Assembly: GCF_023074175.1 (NCBI RefSeq)
Contig: NZ_JADPKS010000028.1
Coordinates: 62,001 to 126,000 of the forward strand
Source: Bradyrhizobium sp. 139
Lineage (GTDB): Bacteria > Pseudomonadota > Alphaproteobacteria > Rhizobiales > Xanthobacteraceae
Reading direction: 5' to 3'
DNA: 64,000 nt
Part shown: one piece after another, positions 28,511 through 38,696 of the stretch
Numbering within the stretch: the stretch's first letter is position 1
Layout of the letters: each line of letters begins with the position of its first letter
Translations under genes and position numbers: made by a program
The notes under the pieces: model-generated
What the model was told of the DNA's origin: nothing
Databases searched by the model: none
The model's input: the letters and a program-made list of their open reading frames with translations, nothing else

Positions 28511-29597
28511 GGTTCCGATCTGTAAACAGGATGCCGCCGGTTACAGGCAGCCACAGGCGCAATTGGCGGTCAGTCGTTGCGTCCTGGGTTTCGATGCGAA
28601 TCTGATTTCCGCCGACGCTCAATCCGATTTGCCACCGGCCACCAACGTAGGAATGGCTGACCACGTCGGCCTCGATGATCGAACCTCCGATCGTCTGGTC
28701 GTTGGCTGCTGCCAGGCGCATCTGCTCGGGACGATAGGCAAACGTGACCTTGTCGCCCAGCGACGGACGTTTGTCGGACTTGATCAGAATGCGCTGACCG
28801 TCGGCGAGACTGACCAGCGTCTGCCCATCGCCGTCGGGCGCCCCGACCACGTCGCCGCTCAGAAAATTCGTCGTCCCGATGAAGTCGGCCACGAAACTGT
28901 CCGCCGGCCGCGTGTAGATCTCCTGGGGCGAGCCGATCTGACTGATACGGCCGCCATTCATGACGACGATGCGGTCGGACAAGGCCAGTGCTTCGACCTG
29001 GTCGTGTGTCACGTAGATCGTCGTCAAGCCAAGACGCGTGCGTAATTCGGCGAGCCAGGTCCGGGCACGGTCGCGCAGCTTCGCGTCGAGGTTCGACAGG
29101 GGTTCGTCAAGCAAGAGGATTTCGGGCTGGTAGACCAGCGTTCGCGCGAGTGCGACGCGCTGCTGCTGGCCACCGGAAAGCTGATGTGGATAGCGATCCT
29201 GAAGGCGCTCCATCTCGACGAGAGCAAGACTCTCCTCGACGCGGCGCTTGCAATCGGCGGTCGACACCTTGCGCAGCTTGAGCGGAAACACGACGTTGTC
29301 GTAAACCGTCATGTGCGGCCACAACGCGTAGCTCTGGAATACGAGCCCGCAATTGCGGGCTTCCGGCGGCAGGAAGATCGCCTTCTCGCCGTCGAAATAG
29401 GTCTTGTTGCCGACGCGGATGCGGCCGCTCGTCGGCTGATCCAGTCCGGCAATGGCGCCGAGGGTCGTTGACTTGCCGCACCCCGACGGCCCCAGCAGCG
29501 TGACGAACTCCCCATCCGCAACGTGGATGTTGACATCGTCGATCGCTTTGACCGGTCCGTACCGCTTATGCAGGTTCTCGATCAACAACTCAGCCAT
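28494..29597 (-). CDS. ABC transporter ATP-binding protein (Fbp/Pot/Ugp type)
   Basis: 367 residues. Walker A LLGPSGCGKSTTLGAIAG, signature HQLSGGQQQRVALARTL, Walker B ILLLDEPLSNLDAKL, and the switch histidine in TIYVTHDQVEALAL. A C-terminal TOBE-like domain (from FIGTTNFLSGDVVGA) of about 120 residues fits importers of the CUT1/MOI/ferric type. The start overlaps the permease stop by 8 bases and the 3' end overlaps the CoA-transferase gene. Confidence 0.95.
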   Translation of the reverse strand: MAELLIENLHKRYGPVKAIDDVNIHVADGEFVTLLGPSGCGKSTTLGAIAGLDQPTSGRIRVGNKTYFDGEKAIFLPPEARNCGLVFQSYALWPHMTVYDNVVFPLKLRKVSTADCKRRVEESLALVEMERLQDRYPHQLSGGQQQRVALARTLVYQPEILLLDEPLSNLDAKLRDRARTWLAELRTRLGLTTIYVTHDQVEALALSDRIVVMNGGRISQIGSPQEIYTRPADSFVADFIGTTNFLSGDVVGAPDGDGQTLVSLADGQRILIKSDKRPSLGDKVTFAYRPEQMRLAAANDQTIGGSIIEADVVSHSYVGGRWQIGLSVGGNQIRIETQDATTDRQLRLWLPVTGGILFTDRNHGKSH

Positions 29598-31329
29598 AAA
29601 GCTTCACTCCGAGAAAGGCGCGCGCCGCCGTGACACAGATCCCGATCACCAGGATCTGTATGGTCGCCAGCGCGGATACCAGGCCGACCTCGCCCTGAGT
29701 CCAGGCTTGAAGCAGCGTGGTCCCGATGACCTCGCTGCCAGGGGCGAACAGGAAGATCGCGGTCGTGTACTCCTTGAAGAACGTGATGAAGAGGATGATG
29801 AAGCAGGCGACGAGCGCCGGCCGGAGCAAAGGCAGAACGATCCGCCGGCTCGTCGTCCACCAGTCCGCGCCCTGCGTGCGTGCGGCGCGGTCGAAATCCG
29901 GACTCATCTGCAACAACATCGGCGCGACCGCACCGAGCCCCACGGGAATGAAGTGCATCGTGAAGGCGGCCACCAGAATCCAGATCGTGTTTCGAAGGCT
30001 TCCCAGGCCTGGAACGAGCGCAAACGCGTAGAAGAAACCCACGCCGGCCACGACACCCGGCACTGCGCGGGGAAACAGCGCGATGTAGTGCAGTGGGCCA
30101 CGCCATCGGAAGTCCGACCGCAGCACGATGATGGCGATCAGAGCGACCATCGCGGTGGCGATGACGCCGCCGAGCGTGCTGACGATGAACGAATTCCAGA
30201 TAGAGCGTAGGTAGACCGGATATTCGAGCATGTTGGTGAAGTTGCCGAGCGTCAGCACCTCGGTGATCGGCACCATCGGCGACAGCAGGCTTGTGAAAGC
30301 GCGCAGCAGGAGCGCGCCGATCGGCATCACGACCGTTGCGGTGATGTAGATTGCAGCGACGGTGCAAAGCGGCCAGCGCAGTCCGTTCAAGCGGAAAGGG
30401 CGCGGTCGTGTGGCTTTGCCACCCAGTGTGACAAAACGCCTTGTGTTGCCGAGCAGACGTCCTTGCAACCAGACCAGGACGCAGACGACGGCCAGCATCA
30501 GCACGGCCGCCGTTGCCACCAGCCCGTGATCGGGGCGGGCCGACGCCACGCCGTTATTGTAGAGGAAGGTGGTCAGCACGGTGATGCCGACGGGATCTCC
30601 GAACACCAAAGGGATCGCGAGCAGTTCCAGTCCCACCGTGAAATTCAGCACGGCACTGTAGGCGATCGCCGGCATCAGCAGCGGCAGCGTGATCCGCCAC
30701 AAGGTCCTCAAGGTGCCGGCGCCGGCCACGCGCGCGGCTTCCTCCAGTGTCGGATCGGTAATCGAGGCCGATGACATGCAGTAGATGTAGGCGACGGGGG
30801 CTTGCGAGACGCCGGCGATCATCGCCATGCCCGGCAAAGAGTAAAGATTCCAGGGCGCGCCGTCGAAGATCGACTGGATCAGAAGCGTCAGGTAACCGGC
30901 CGGCCCATAGATCGTGTACCAGCCGAACGACAGCACCAGCGCGGAGAGATAGATCGGCCACAGGAAGAGCTCACCGAAAAGCCGTGCGAACGGCATGTCG
31001 GTGCGGCCGAACAGCACCGCCGCCAACGTGCCTAGTGTTTGCGAGATGACGGTGGTGAGGGTGGCGAAGACTAACGTGTTCCAGATCACGAGGCCGAAGC
31101 CGTCGGTGCGAAGCAGGCGGCCGAAGTTGTTCAGCGTCAGCTGCTGGCCGGAATCATAGAGCGCGCGGTCCAGTATGGATTGATAGAGGACGGGAAGCAG
31201 AGGCGCTGCGATCAGGCCGACCGTCAGCAGCGCCATGCCGTACTGGATGACGGTATCCCGGCCGGGTAGCGGCTTCGGCAAAGCATCTGCCGACGCGGGC
31301 CTGAGCGTCGTGCTTGCCTCAAGCGACAT
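29590..31329 (-). CDS. ABC transporter permease, fused two-domain (FbpB-like)
   Basis: 579 residues from ATG 31329 (MSLEASTTLRPAS). About twelve helices in two BPD_transp_1 halves; the EAA loop of the first half reads EEAARVAGAGTLRTLWRITL and of the second AARTQGADWWTTSRRIVLPL. The duplicated layout is typical of FbpB-, AfuB- and PhnU/thiamine-type permeases, where one chain forms the whole pore. The start lies 11 bases inside the binding-protein gene, so the genes are coupled. The frame is open upstream to 31473, but that part is inside the previous gene. Confidence 0.9.
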   Translation of the reverse strand: MSLEASTTLRPASADALPKPLPGRDTVIQYGMALLTVGLIAAPLLPVLYQSILDRALYDSGQQLTLNNFGRLLRTDGFGLVIWNTLVFATLTTVISQTLGTLAAVLFGRTDMPFARLFGELFLWPIYLSALVLSFGWYTIYGPAGYLTLLIQSIFDGAPWNLYSLPGMAMIAGVSQAPVAYIYCMSSASITDPTLEEAARVAGAGTLRTLWRITLPLLMPAIAYSAVLNFTVGLELLAIPLVFGDPVGITVLTTFLYNNGVASARPDHGLVATAAVLMLAVVCVLVWLQGRLLGNTRRFVTLGGKATRPRPFRLNGLRWPLCTVAAIYITATVVMPIGALLLRAFTSLLSPMVPITEVLTLGNFTNMLEYPVYLRSIWNSFIVSTLGGVIATAMVALIAIIVLRSDFRWRGPLHYIALFPRAVPGVVAGVGFFYAFALVPGLGSLRNTIWILVAAFTMHFIPVGLGAVAPMLLQMSPDFDRAARTQGADWWTTSRRIVLPLLRPALVACFIILFITFFKEYTTAIFLFAPGSEVIGTTLLQAWTQGEVGLVSALATIQILVIGICVTAARAFLGVKLYG

Positions 31330-32437
31330 TGAAGGTTTTTTTCCAGCGTGCCACGAAGCTGTCGTAGTCCCGCAGGGCGTCCCGGTCGTAACCGATGTAG
31401 CAGATGTTCTGCTCGCCAACGGCTTCCACGATCGAAGAATACGTATGGCGGATGCCGTCGCCCGGTTGCACACCTGGACGCGCCGGCGTCAGGCCACCTC
31501 GTCCGAATGCGCGCTGCCCGTCTTCCGAGATGACGTAGTCGAGCATCAATTTGGCGGCGTTGACGTTCTTCGAGCCCTTCGGAATGGCGATTCCCCGCAG
31601 CACGACGGGCTGGCCGTCTCCGATGAAACTCCAACCGAGGATTCGTGCCCGCGCCGGATCATTAAGCCGCGGCCAGAAGGTGATGGCCGAGACAAACCAG
31701 CCCGTGACGTATTCGCCCGAGGTGACCTTTTCGGTCATCGGCCCGCCGGAGCGTTCGAAACGCGGCGAAAGCTTTGCAAGCTGCGCGAACCAGTCCCAGG
31801 CCTTCTCGCCATGCTTCTTCACGAACGCATAGCTGATGCCGTAGCCGAAAGTCGTTTGATGCACGCCGTAGCTGGTGATGCGGTTACGCCAGGCTTTCTC
31901 ATTTGCGACCGCAAGTTCGACGAATTCGGCAAGGGTCTTGGGCCGCTTGCCGTCAGGCACCAGGGCATTATTCCAGATCAGCGCCATCGGATCGGACGAA
32001 ACGGTGTAGACGCCGGGAAACGGCTTTGACCAATCCGGCCAAGCCTTGGCTTCGGGCGACGCATAGTCGAGGACTTCGCCGCGCTCCTGGAAATCGATCC
32101 ATCCGCCCGGATCGGCGGTCGCGATGAGGTCGCAGGTGCGGCTGTTGGTGCTCCGCTCAGCCAGATAGCGCTCGAAGCTCTCGCGGGAGGCGGGGAGATC
32201 CAGGGTCTCGACCTTGATCTTCGGGTAGAGCTTGTTGAAGCCCTCGATCACGGGCCGCCAGTTTTCCGGCGACATGATCGAATAAATGAGGAGGCTGCCC
32301 TCGTTCTGGGCGTCCTCGATAATTTTTTGATAGATCTCAGGATATCCGTTCGGCGCAGCCTGGGCCGTGCCCCGGAGCCCCATCGTGGCACCGAGCATCG
32401 ACATCACCATTAAGCTTCTACGATCGATGCCGGACAT
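31319..32437 (-). CDS. ABC transporter substrate-binding protein (family 1, FbpA-like), Tat-type signal
   Basis: 372 residues from ATG 32437, which has a strong GGGAGGAA site. The N terminus GIDRRSLMVMSMLGA followed by AQAAP looks like a twin-arginine signal. The mature part shows the family 1 periplasmic binding fold (EGSLLIYSIMSPENWRPVIE, WNNALVPDGKRPKTLAEFVE, LRGIAIPKGSKNVNAAKL). It is the first gene of the operon: binding protein, permease, ATPase, CoA-transferase, lyase. The enzymes downstream argue for an organic acid ligand rather than iron, which is inference. Confidence 0.9.
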   Translation of the reverse strand: MSGIDRRSLMVMSMLGATMGLRGTAQAAPNGYPEIYQKIIEDAQNEGSLLIYSIMSPENWRPVIEGFNKLYPKIKVETLDLPASRESFERYLAERSTNSRTCDLIATADPGGWIDFQERGEVLDYASPEAKAWPDWSKPFPGVYTVSSDPMALIWNNALVPDGKRPKTLAEFVELAVANEKAWRNRITSYGVHQTTFGYGISYAFVKKHGEKAWDWFAQLAKLSPRFERSGGPMTEKVTSGEYVTGWFVSAITFWPRLNDPARARILGWSFIGDGQPVVLRGIAIPKGSKNVNAAKLMLDYVISEDGQRAFGRGGLTPARPGVQPGDGIRHTYSSIVEAVGEQNICYIGYDRDALRDYDSFVARWKKTFNVA

Positions 32438-32477
32438 CCACTGTTCCTCCCGTCGCCGCGATTTGTTATGCATATTT

Positions 32478-32499
32478 ATTGGCGCCAATTTGTGCGCAA
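32478..32499. promoter_or_regulatory. Tandem palindromes, probable GntR operator region
   Basis: In the 102-base gap between the divergent ABC operon and gntR. ATTGGCGCCAAT (32478-32489) is a perfect 12-bp palindrome, directly followed by TTGTGCGCAA (32490-32499), a palindrome with one mismatch. Both have the form TTG-N4-CAA, 11 bases apart centre to centre, as for two dimers on one face of the helix. Confidence 0.6.
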
Positions 32500-32539
32500 T
32501 AATTTTGGCAAGTCAAGCGCGTCAAAGAGGGAAGCAGCC

Positions 32540-33214
32540 ATGAAAGTACGGAAGGAGCAAAGGCGATTGTTGGCGGCGGAAATCGGTGCCGCCATCCTCC
32601 AGGGCGACTATCGGCCGGGCGAATGGTTGCGCCAGATCGACCTCGAAGAAGCGTTCGTTGCCAAACGGTTTGACGTTCGAAGTGCGCTGACCCAACTCGC
32701 CGCAAGCGGGATGGTCACTCATGTCGAAAATCGCGGATACCGGGTCGCCCAGCCCGACTTGAACGTAGTGCGCGAGATCTTGGCAATTCGGATGCTGCTC
32801 GAGGTCGAAGCGGTCACACAGGCGCTACCGAACATAGGGCCGGCTGAACTGGAGAACATCAAGCTGGCCCAAAAGACTTTTGAAGATGCTGTGGTGCGCG
32901 GCAGCAAAGCCGATCAAGCAAATACCAACGCAGCCTTTCACGACGAAATCTACCGTCATGCAGCGAACCGATCGCTCGCCAGCCTCATCGTGGAGATCCG
33001 AAACCGCGCCAGACCAGGACCGATCGCCTTGTGGCCGTCGAATGCCGAGTTGCAGAGAAGTGCTGCACACCACGTCGAGATTGTCGATGCGATCGAGTCT
33101 CGCAATCTCGCTGCACTCATTGCAGCGGTGCGGCGCCACATTGCAGAATCCGGCGCCAACTATCCGGCGCGCGATCACGGTCCGATCAGGGAGACCTCGG
33201 CAGCCCCCGGCTAG
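32540..33214 (+). CDS. GntR-family (FCD-type) transcriptional regulator
   Basis: 224 residues from ATG 32540 with GAGGGAAG upstream. N-terminal winged helix: LLAAEIGAAILQGDYRPGEW, VRSALTQLAASGMVTHVENR and GYRVAQPD. The C-terminal helical FCD effector domain (about 80-210) has the metal/acid-binding pattern LEVEAVTQ...FHDEIYRHAANRSL...HHVEIVDAIESRN. It diverges from the uptake/CoA operon with palindromes in between. It is the obvious local regulator, probably responding to the imported acid or its product. Confidence 0.92.
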   Translation: MKVRKEQRRLLAAEIGAAILQGDYRPGEWLRQIDLEEAFVAKRFDVRSALTQLAASGMVTHVENRGYRVAQPDLNVVREILAIRMLLEVEAVTQALPNIGPAELENIKLAQKTFEDAVVRGSKADQANTNAAFHDEIYRHAANRSLASLIVEIRNRARPGPIALWPSNAELQRSAAHHVEIVDAIESRNLAALIAAVRRHIAESGANYPARDHGPIRETSAAPG

Positions 33215-33295
33215 TGGAGAAAGCTCCCGTGTGTTTCCGCTGCGTTGGCGCCCAGTTAGTGTGGCATGACGCTTCAATTCGTGATCGAGAAAAAA

Positions 33296-33748
33296 CTAGC
33301 CCCGCCCGCGGTACGGCGCGACACCTTGCTCCGGGACCCAGAGGCCCTTCGGCACGCGGCCGGTCTGCCAGAACACGTCGATGGGAATGCCGCCGCGCGG
33401 ATACCAGTAGCCGCCGATGCGCAAGAACTTCGGCTTGATCTCGGAGGCGATGCGCTTGCCGATCATCACGGTGCAGTCCTCATGGAATGCGCCGTGATTG
33501 CGGAAGCTCGCGATGTAAAGCTTCAGCGACTTCGACTCCAGCAGCCAGGGGCCAGGCGCATAGTCGATCATCAGATGCGCGAAATCCGGTTGTCCCGTAA
33601 CCGGGCAGAGCGAGGTGAATTCCGGCACAGTGAAGCGCACCAGATAGTCCGTGCCGCTTTGCGGATTGGGCACGCGGTCGAGCTGGGCTTCTTCCGGTGT
33701 GTGCGGCCACTCGACCGCGCGGCCGAGCTGGAGGGATTTTTTCGCCAT
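33296..33748 (-). CDS. queF: NADPH-dependent 7-cyano-7-deazaguanine reductase QueF
   Basis: 150 residues from ATG 33748 (MAKKSLQLG), the unimodular type. It reduces preQ0 to preQ1 in queuosine tRNA modification. Catalytic C48 ([14 protein letters not shown]) and D55 are spaced as in characterised enzymes; the QueF motif [18 protein letters not shown] and E90 are present. It is convergent with gntR. No other queuosine gene is in the window. Confidence 0.96.
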   Translation of the reverse strand: MAKKSLQLGRAVEWPHTPEEAQLDRVPNPQSGTDYLVRFTVPEFTSLCPVTGQPDFAHLMIDYAPGPWLLESKSLKLYIASFRNHGAFHEDCTVMIGKRIASEIKPKFLRIGGYWYPRGGIPIDVFWQTGRVPKGLWVPEQGVAPYRGRG

Positions 33749-33799
33749 CGTCGTCACATCCTGTTTTGGGTGCCGGGATGGACGCAAATGTCGCTGTCG

Positions 33800-34777
33800 T
33801 CAACCAGCCGCGACCGTCTGGATCATGACGATGCGGTCGTTGCCGGACTCGCAGCCCCAGAGCTCGCCCGGACGGCCGTCGAGCTGGCGCACATTGGCAT
33901 TGGCCCTGTCGCTGGCGAAAACGTTGAACCGCTCGGTCGTGGGATCGAAGCGGACGATGGCATTGGCGGCGAAATCGGTGAGCCAGACCTTGTCCTTGTC
34001 GTCGACATAAACGGCATAGGTGCGGGGACGATCGCCCGGCAGCTTCCAGGTTTTCCAGGAGCCGTTGGCGGGATCGTGCACCGAGACATGGCCGCTGTTC
34101 CACTCGCTGACCCAAATCCGGCTTTGCGAATCTGACCAGACCCGCCGCGAACCCTGGTTCGGTGTCGGCGGCTCGACCACGGTCGCATTGCCGCTCGCCA
34201 GATCGATCTTCGCGATATGGCTGCCGGCGAGCGAGGCGTACCAGACCTCGCCCTTGGGCGTGACCGTGATGCCGTAGGGGCCGACGCCCTTCGGTGCCTT
34301 GAACACCGTCATGTCGCCGGACTTTGGTGCGAGCCGTCCGTAATACCCGGACTGGCCGGTGAACCAGTAGGTGCCGGCTTTGTCGAACACGCCGGTGTTG
34401 AGATTGGCGGAGGCGAATTTCTCCGGCAAGCGGAACAGCGTGACCTTGAGATCGCCGGGATCGACTCGCGCGATCGCGTTCTGGCCGCCCTCGGTGATCC
34501 AGGGCGCCCCGTCGGGGCCGATCGTCACGCCGTGCGGGGCGGCGCCCTGGCCGAGGCTCACGGTCTTGAAACTGCCGTCCTTCGGATCGAGCCTGCCAAG
34601 CATGCCCTGGCCCTGCGCGGTGAACCAGACCGTGCCATCAGGAGCGGGCGCGAGGTCGTGCAGGCCGATGCCAGGGCTGATCGGGAAATATTTTGTCCGG
34701 AACGGGGCTTCCTGCGCAAAACCTGGGCGGACGGCGAGGGTGGCGACGCTCGAGGCAAGAAACTGGCGGCGATTCAT
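33800..34777 (-). CDS. Exported Vgb-like beta-propeller protein
   Basis: 325 residues. The Tat-type signal MNRRQFLASSVATLAV ends at GFAQ-EA. The rest is a repeated beta-propeller of about 42-residue blades with motifs such as APDGTVWFTAQGQGMLGRLD, IGPDGAPWITEGGQNAIARV, TPKGEVWYASLAGSHIAKID and VDDKDKVWLTDFAANAIVRF. This resembles virginiamycin B lyase-like proteins. Most homologues are not antibiotic lyases and may bind ligands or act as lactonases. It lies 52 bases upstream of queF on the same strand. Confidence 0.88.
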   Translation of the reverse strand: MNRRQFLASSVATLAVRPGFAQEAPFRTKYFPISPGIGLHDLAPAPDGTVWFTAQGQGMLGRLDPKDGSFKTVSLGQGAAPHGVTIGPDGAPWITEGGQNAIARVDPGDLKVTLFRLPEKFASANLNTGVFDKAGTYWFTGQSGYYGRLAPKSGDMTVFKAPKGVGPYGITVTPKGEVWYASLAGSHIAKIDLASGNATVVEPPTPNQGSRRVWSDSQSRIWVSEWNSGHVSVHDPANGSWKTWKLPGDRPRTYAVYVDDKDKVWLTDFAANAIVRFDPTTERFNVFASDRANANVRQLDGRPGELWGCESGNDRIVMIQTVAAG

Positions 34778-34933
34778 GGCGTTACCCCGACTGTTTCAGA
34801 TTGAGGTTGGACGCGCAGATCAGGCGAAGTCTAGCTTAGCCTTGGGGGCTTCGCGCGCCAGTCAAAGCACGCGGTCCAAGCGTTCACATTTGCTTGCGCT
34901 CCGTGTAAGACCCGCGGCACCGATCAGCCCTAA

Positions 34934-36235
<1,302 letters not shown>

Positions 36236-36268
36236 GCCGGCGCTTTGACAAAACAGGGGAGGATCGAG

Positions 36269-37408
36269 ATGAGCGACGGCAAGACCGGACTGCAACTGCG
36301 TTCGCTGATCAAGACGAGCGGCGAGCTCGAGATCTCGCTCGCCGATGTGTCGACCCCTGAACCCGCCGCGGACGAGGTCGTCGTCCGCGTCGAGGCGGCG
36401 CCGATCAACCCGTCCGACCTCGGGCTCCTGATCGGCGCGGCCGATATGAGCACGGCGAAGGCGTCGGGCACGAAGGACTCTCCCGTCATCACCGCGAAAG
36501 TGCCGGAGGGCGCGATGCGCGCGATGGCAGGCCGGCTCGACGAATCCATGCCGGTCGGTAACGAAGGCGCGGGCGTCGTCATCAAGACCGGCTCGTCCGA
36601 TGCCGCGAAGGCGCTGATGGGCAAGACCGTCGCCATGATCGGCGGCGCGATGTACGCGCAGTATCGCACTCTGAAGGTGCGCGAGTGCCTGCCATTGCCG
36701 GAAGGCACCACGCCGGCTGAAGGCGCCTCCTGCTTCGTCAATCCGCTCACAGCGCTCGGCATGACCGAGACCATGCGGCGCGAGGGTCACAAGGCGCTGG
36801 TGCACACCGCGGCCGCCTCCAATCTCGGCCAGATGCTGAACAAGATCTGCATCAAGGACGGCATCCCGCTGGTCAACATCGTGCGCAGCAAGGAGCAGGC
36901 CGACATCCTGCACAAGCTCGGCGCCAAATACGTCGTCGATTCCACCGCGCCGAGCTTCCTCGGCGATCTCACCGATGCGCTGGTCGAGACCGGCGCCACC
37001 ATCGCGTTCGATGCCATCGGCGGCGGCAAGCTCGCCGGCGACATCCTCAACTGCATGGAAGTCGCGATCAACAAGACCGCGAAGGAGTACAGCCGTTACG
37101 GCTCCAACGTGCACAAGCAGGTCTATGTCTACGGCGGACTCGATGTCCGTCCGATCGAGCTGCCGCGCGGCTTCGGCATGGCCTGGGGCGTCGGCGGCTG
37201 GCTGCTGTTTCCGTTCCTGATGAAGATCGGGCAGGCTGACGCGGCAAAGCTGCGCCAGCGCGTGGTCGATGAATTGAAGACCACCTTCGCGAGCCACTAC
37301 ACCAAGGTGGTGTCGCTTCAGGAGGCGCTCGATCCCGCCAACATCGCGGTCTACGCCAAACGCGCCACCGGCGAAAAATTCCTCATCAACCCAAATAAAT
37401 TGTCGTGA
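36269..37408 (+). CDS. MDR-family zinc-type/quinone oxidoreductase-like protein
   Basis: 379 residues from ATG 36269 with a GGGGAGGATCGAG site. GroES-like N domain (VEAAPINPSDLGLLIGAADM, PVGNEGAGVV) and a Rossmann half (HKALVHTAAASNLGQMLNK). The usual GxGxxG is replaced by AASNLG, and the catalytic zinc ligands of alcohol dehydrogenases are absent, as in quinone oxidoreductase relatives. An unusually long insert follows GLLIGAADM. The substrate is unknown. It follows eno closely. Confidence 0.8.
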   Translation: MSDGKTGLQLRSLIKTSGELEISLADVSTPEPAADEVVVRVEAAPINPSDLGLLIGAADMSTAKASGTKDSPVITAKVPEGAMRAMAGRLDESMPVGNEGAGVVIKTGSSDAAKALMGKTVAMIGGAMYAQYRTLKVRECLPLPEGTTPAEGASCFVNPLTALGMTETMRREGHKALVHTAAASNLGQMLNKICIKDGIPLVNIVRSKEQADILHKLGAKYVVDSTAPSFLGDLTDALVETGATIAFDAIGGGKLAGDILNCMEVAINKTAKEYSRYGSNVHKQVYVYGGLDVRPIELPRGFGMAWGVGGWLLFPFLMKIGQADAAKLRQRVVDELKTTFASHYTKVVSLQEALDPANIAVYAKRATGEKFLINPNKLS

Positions 37409-37521
37409 TGTGCGACGGCACGTCACGCAAAAGAGGTCTTGCCTTCTGAGCGAAGCGGGAGATTATTCCGCCGCCATTTGAAAGCGGAAAAGCCGCAGGG
37501 CGCTCAGAAGGGGACCTCTCC

Positions 37522-38520
37522 ATGACCGATCTCAATCGCCGCCATTTGCTCGCAGGCGCCGCCGCGCTCAGTGCGGCTGCCGTGACCAGGCTTGGACCGA
37601 CCGCCGCCAATGCCGCAGTGCCGCAAGCCGGGACGCAGGCGCCGGGCTTCTACCGCTACAAGGTCGGCAGCTACGAGTGCACATCGATCAATGACGGTGC
37701 GCGCACCTTCCCGATGCCGGACAAATTCGTCGTCAACGCGCCGAAGGAGGAAGCGCTGGCCGCGGGCGAGGCGGCCTACATGCCGAAGGACATGGTCACG
37801 GTGCCGTTCAATCCGCAGCTCATCAACACCGGCTCCAAGCTCGTGCTGATCGACACCGGCAACGGTGTCGCCAATCTCGAGCCCAGCAAGGGCGCAGTCG
37901 GCCGCACGCTGCAAAACCTCACTGCTGCCGGCGTCGATCCGAAGAGCATCGACATCGTGCTGCTCTCGCATCTGCATCCCGACCACACCAACGGCATCCG
38001 CCTCGCCGACGGCGCGCTCGCCTTCCCGAACGCGGAGATCATGGTGCCGGGCAAGGACTGGGAATTCTGGACCAGCGAGGACAACACCGCCAAGGCCGAG
38101 TCCAATCCGATGATGAAGAACTATTTCGCCAACGTGAAAAAGACCTTTGCCGGTCTCGAATCCAAGGTGACGAAGTATGAGTGGGGCAAGGAGGTCGCGC
38201 CGGGCATCACCTCGATCGCGACGCCGGGCCACACCCCCGGCCACACCTCGTTCGCGGTCGCCTCGGGCGACGCCAAGGTGCTGATCCAGTCCGACGTCAC
38301 CAACATTCCGGAATTCTTCCTGCGCAATCCGGACTGGCATGTGGTGTTCGACACCGATGCCGCGCTGGCGCAGGAGACGCGCCACAAATTCTACGACATG
38401 GCGGCAGCCGAGAAGGCGACCGTGATCGGCTTCCACTTCACCTTCCCCTCGGTCGGTCATGTCGAGAAGGAAGGCGCCAAGTATCGCCTGATCCCGTCGG
38501 CGTGGAATCCGACGATCTGA
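37522..38520 (+). CDS. Exported metallo-beta-lactamase-fold hydrolase
   Basis: 332 residues. A Tat signal, DLNRRHLLAGAAALSAAAV, ends at ANA-AV. The MBL core has IVLLSHLHPDHTNGIRLADG (HxHxDH), ATPGHTPGHTSFAV, LIQSDVTNIPEF (metal-bridging Asp) and VIGFHFTFPSVGHV (last His). The family is related to lactonases and other periplasmic MBL hydrolases. A strong terminator follows at 38546. The substrate is not determinable. Confidence 0.9.
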   Translation: MTDLNRRHLLAGAAALSAAAVTRLGPTAANAAVPQAGTQAPGFYRYKVGSYECTSINDGARTFPMPDKFVVNAPKEEALAAGEAAYMPKDMVTVPFNPQLINTGSKLVLIDTGNGVANLEPSKGAVGRTLQNLTAAGVDPKSIDIVLLSHLHPDHTNGIRLADGALAFPNAEIMVPGKDWEFWTSEDNTAKAESNPMMKNYFANVKKTFAGLESKVTKYEWGKEVAPGITSIATPGHTPGHTSFAVASGDAKVLIQSDVTNIPEFFLRNPDWHVVFDTDAALAQETRHKFYDMAAAEKATVIGFHFTFPSVGHVEKEGAKYRLIPSAWNPTI

Positions 38521-38545
38521 TCCGGATCAGCCGATTCCGGGAAAC

Positions 38546-38577
38546 ATCAGGCCGCCGCTTGGCGGCCTGATTGTTTT
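38546..38577 (+). terminator. Rho-independent terminator after the MBL gene
   Basis: A perfect 11-bp GC-rich stem ATCAGGCCGCC / GGCGGCCTGAT with a GCTT loop, followed by TGTTTT. It is the clearest intrinsic terminator in the window. Confidence 0.92.
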
Positions 38578-38696
38578 GGCAATCGTTTCAGAAACGCTGC
38601 GTTTCCAAATCGGACCGGTTCATGCACTTGCATCCATCCGTGGAGATGGCTTAAGTGCCGACCCGGCATTCCCGCTGAAGATTTCGAGGACATCCC

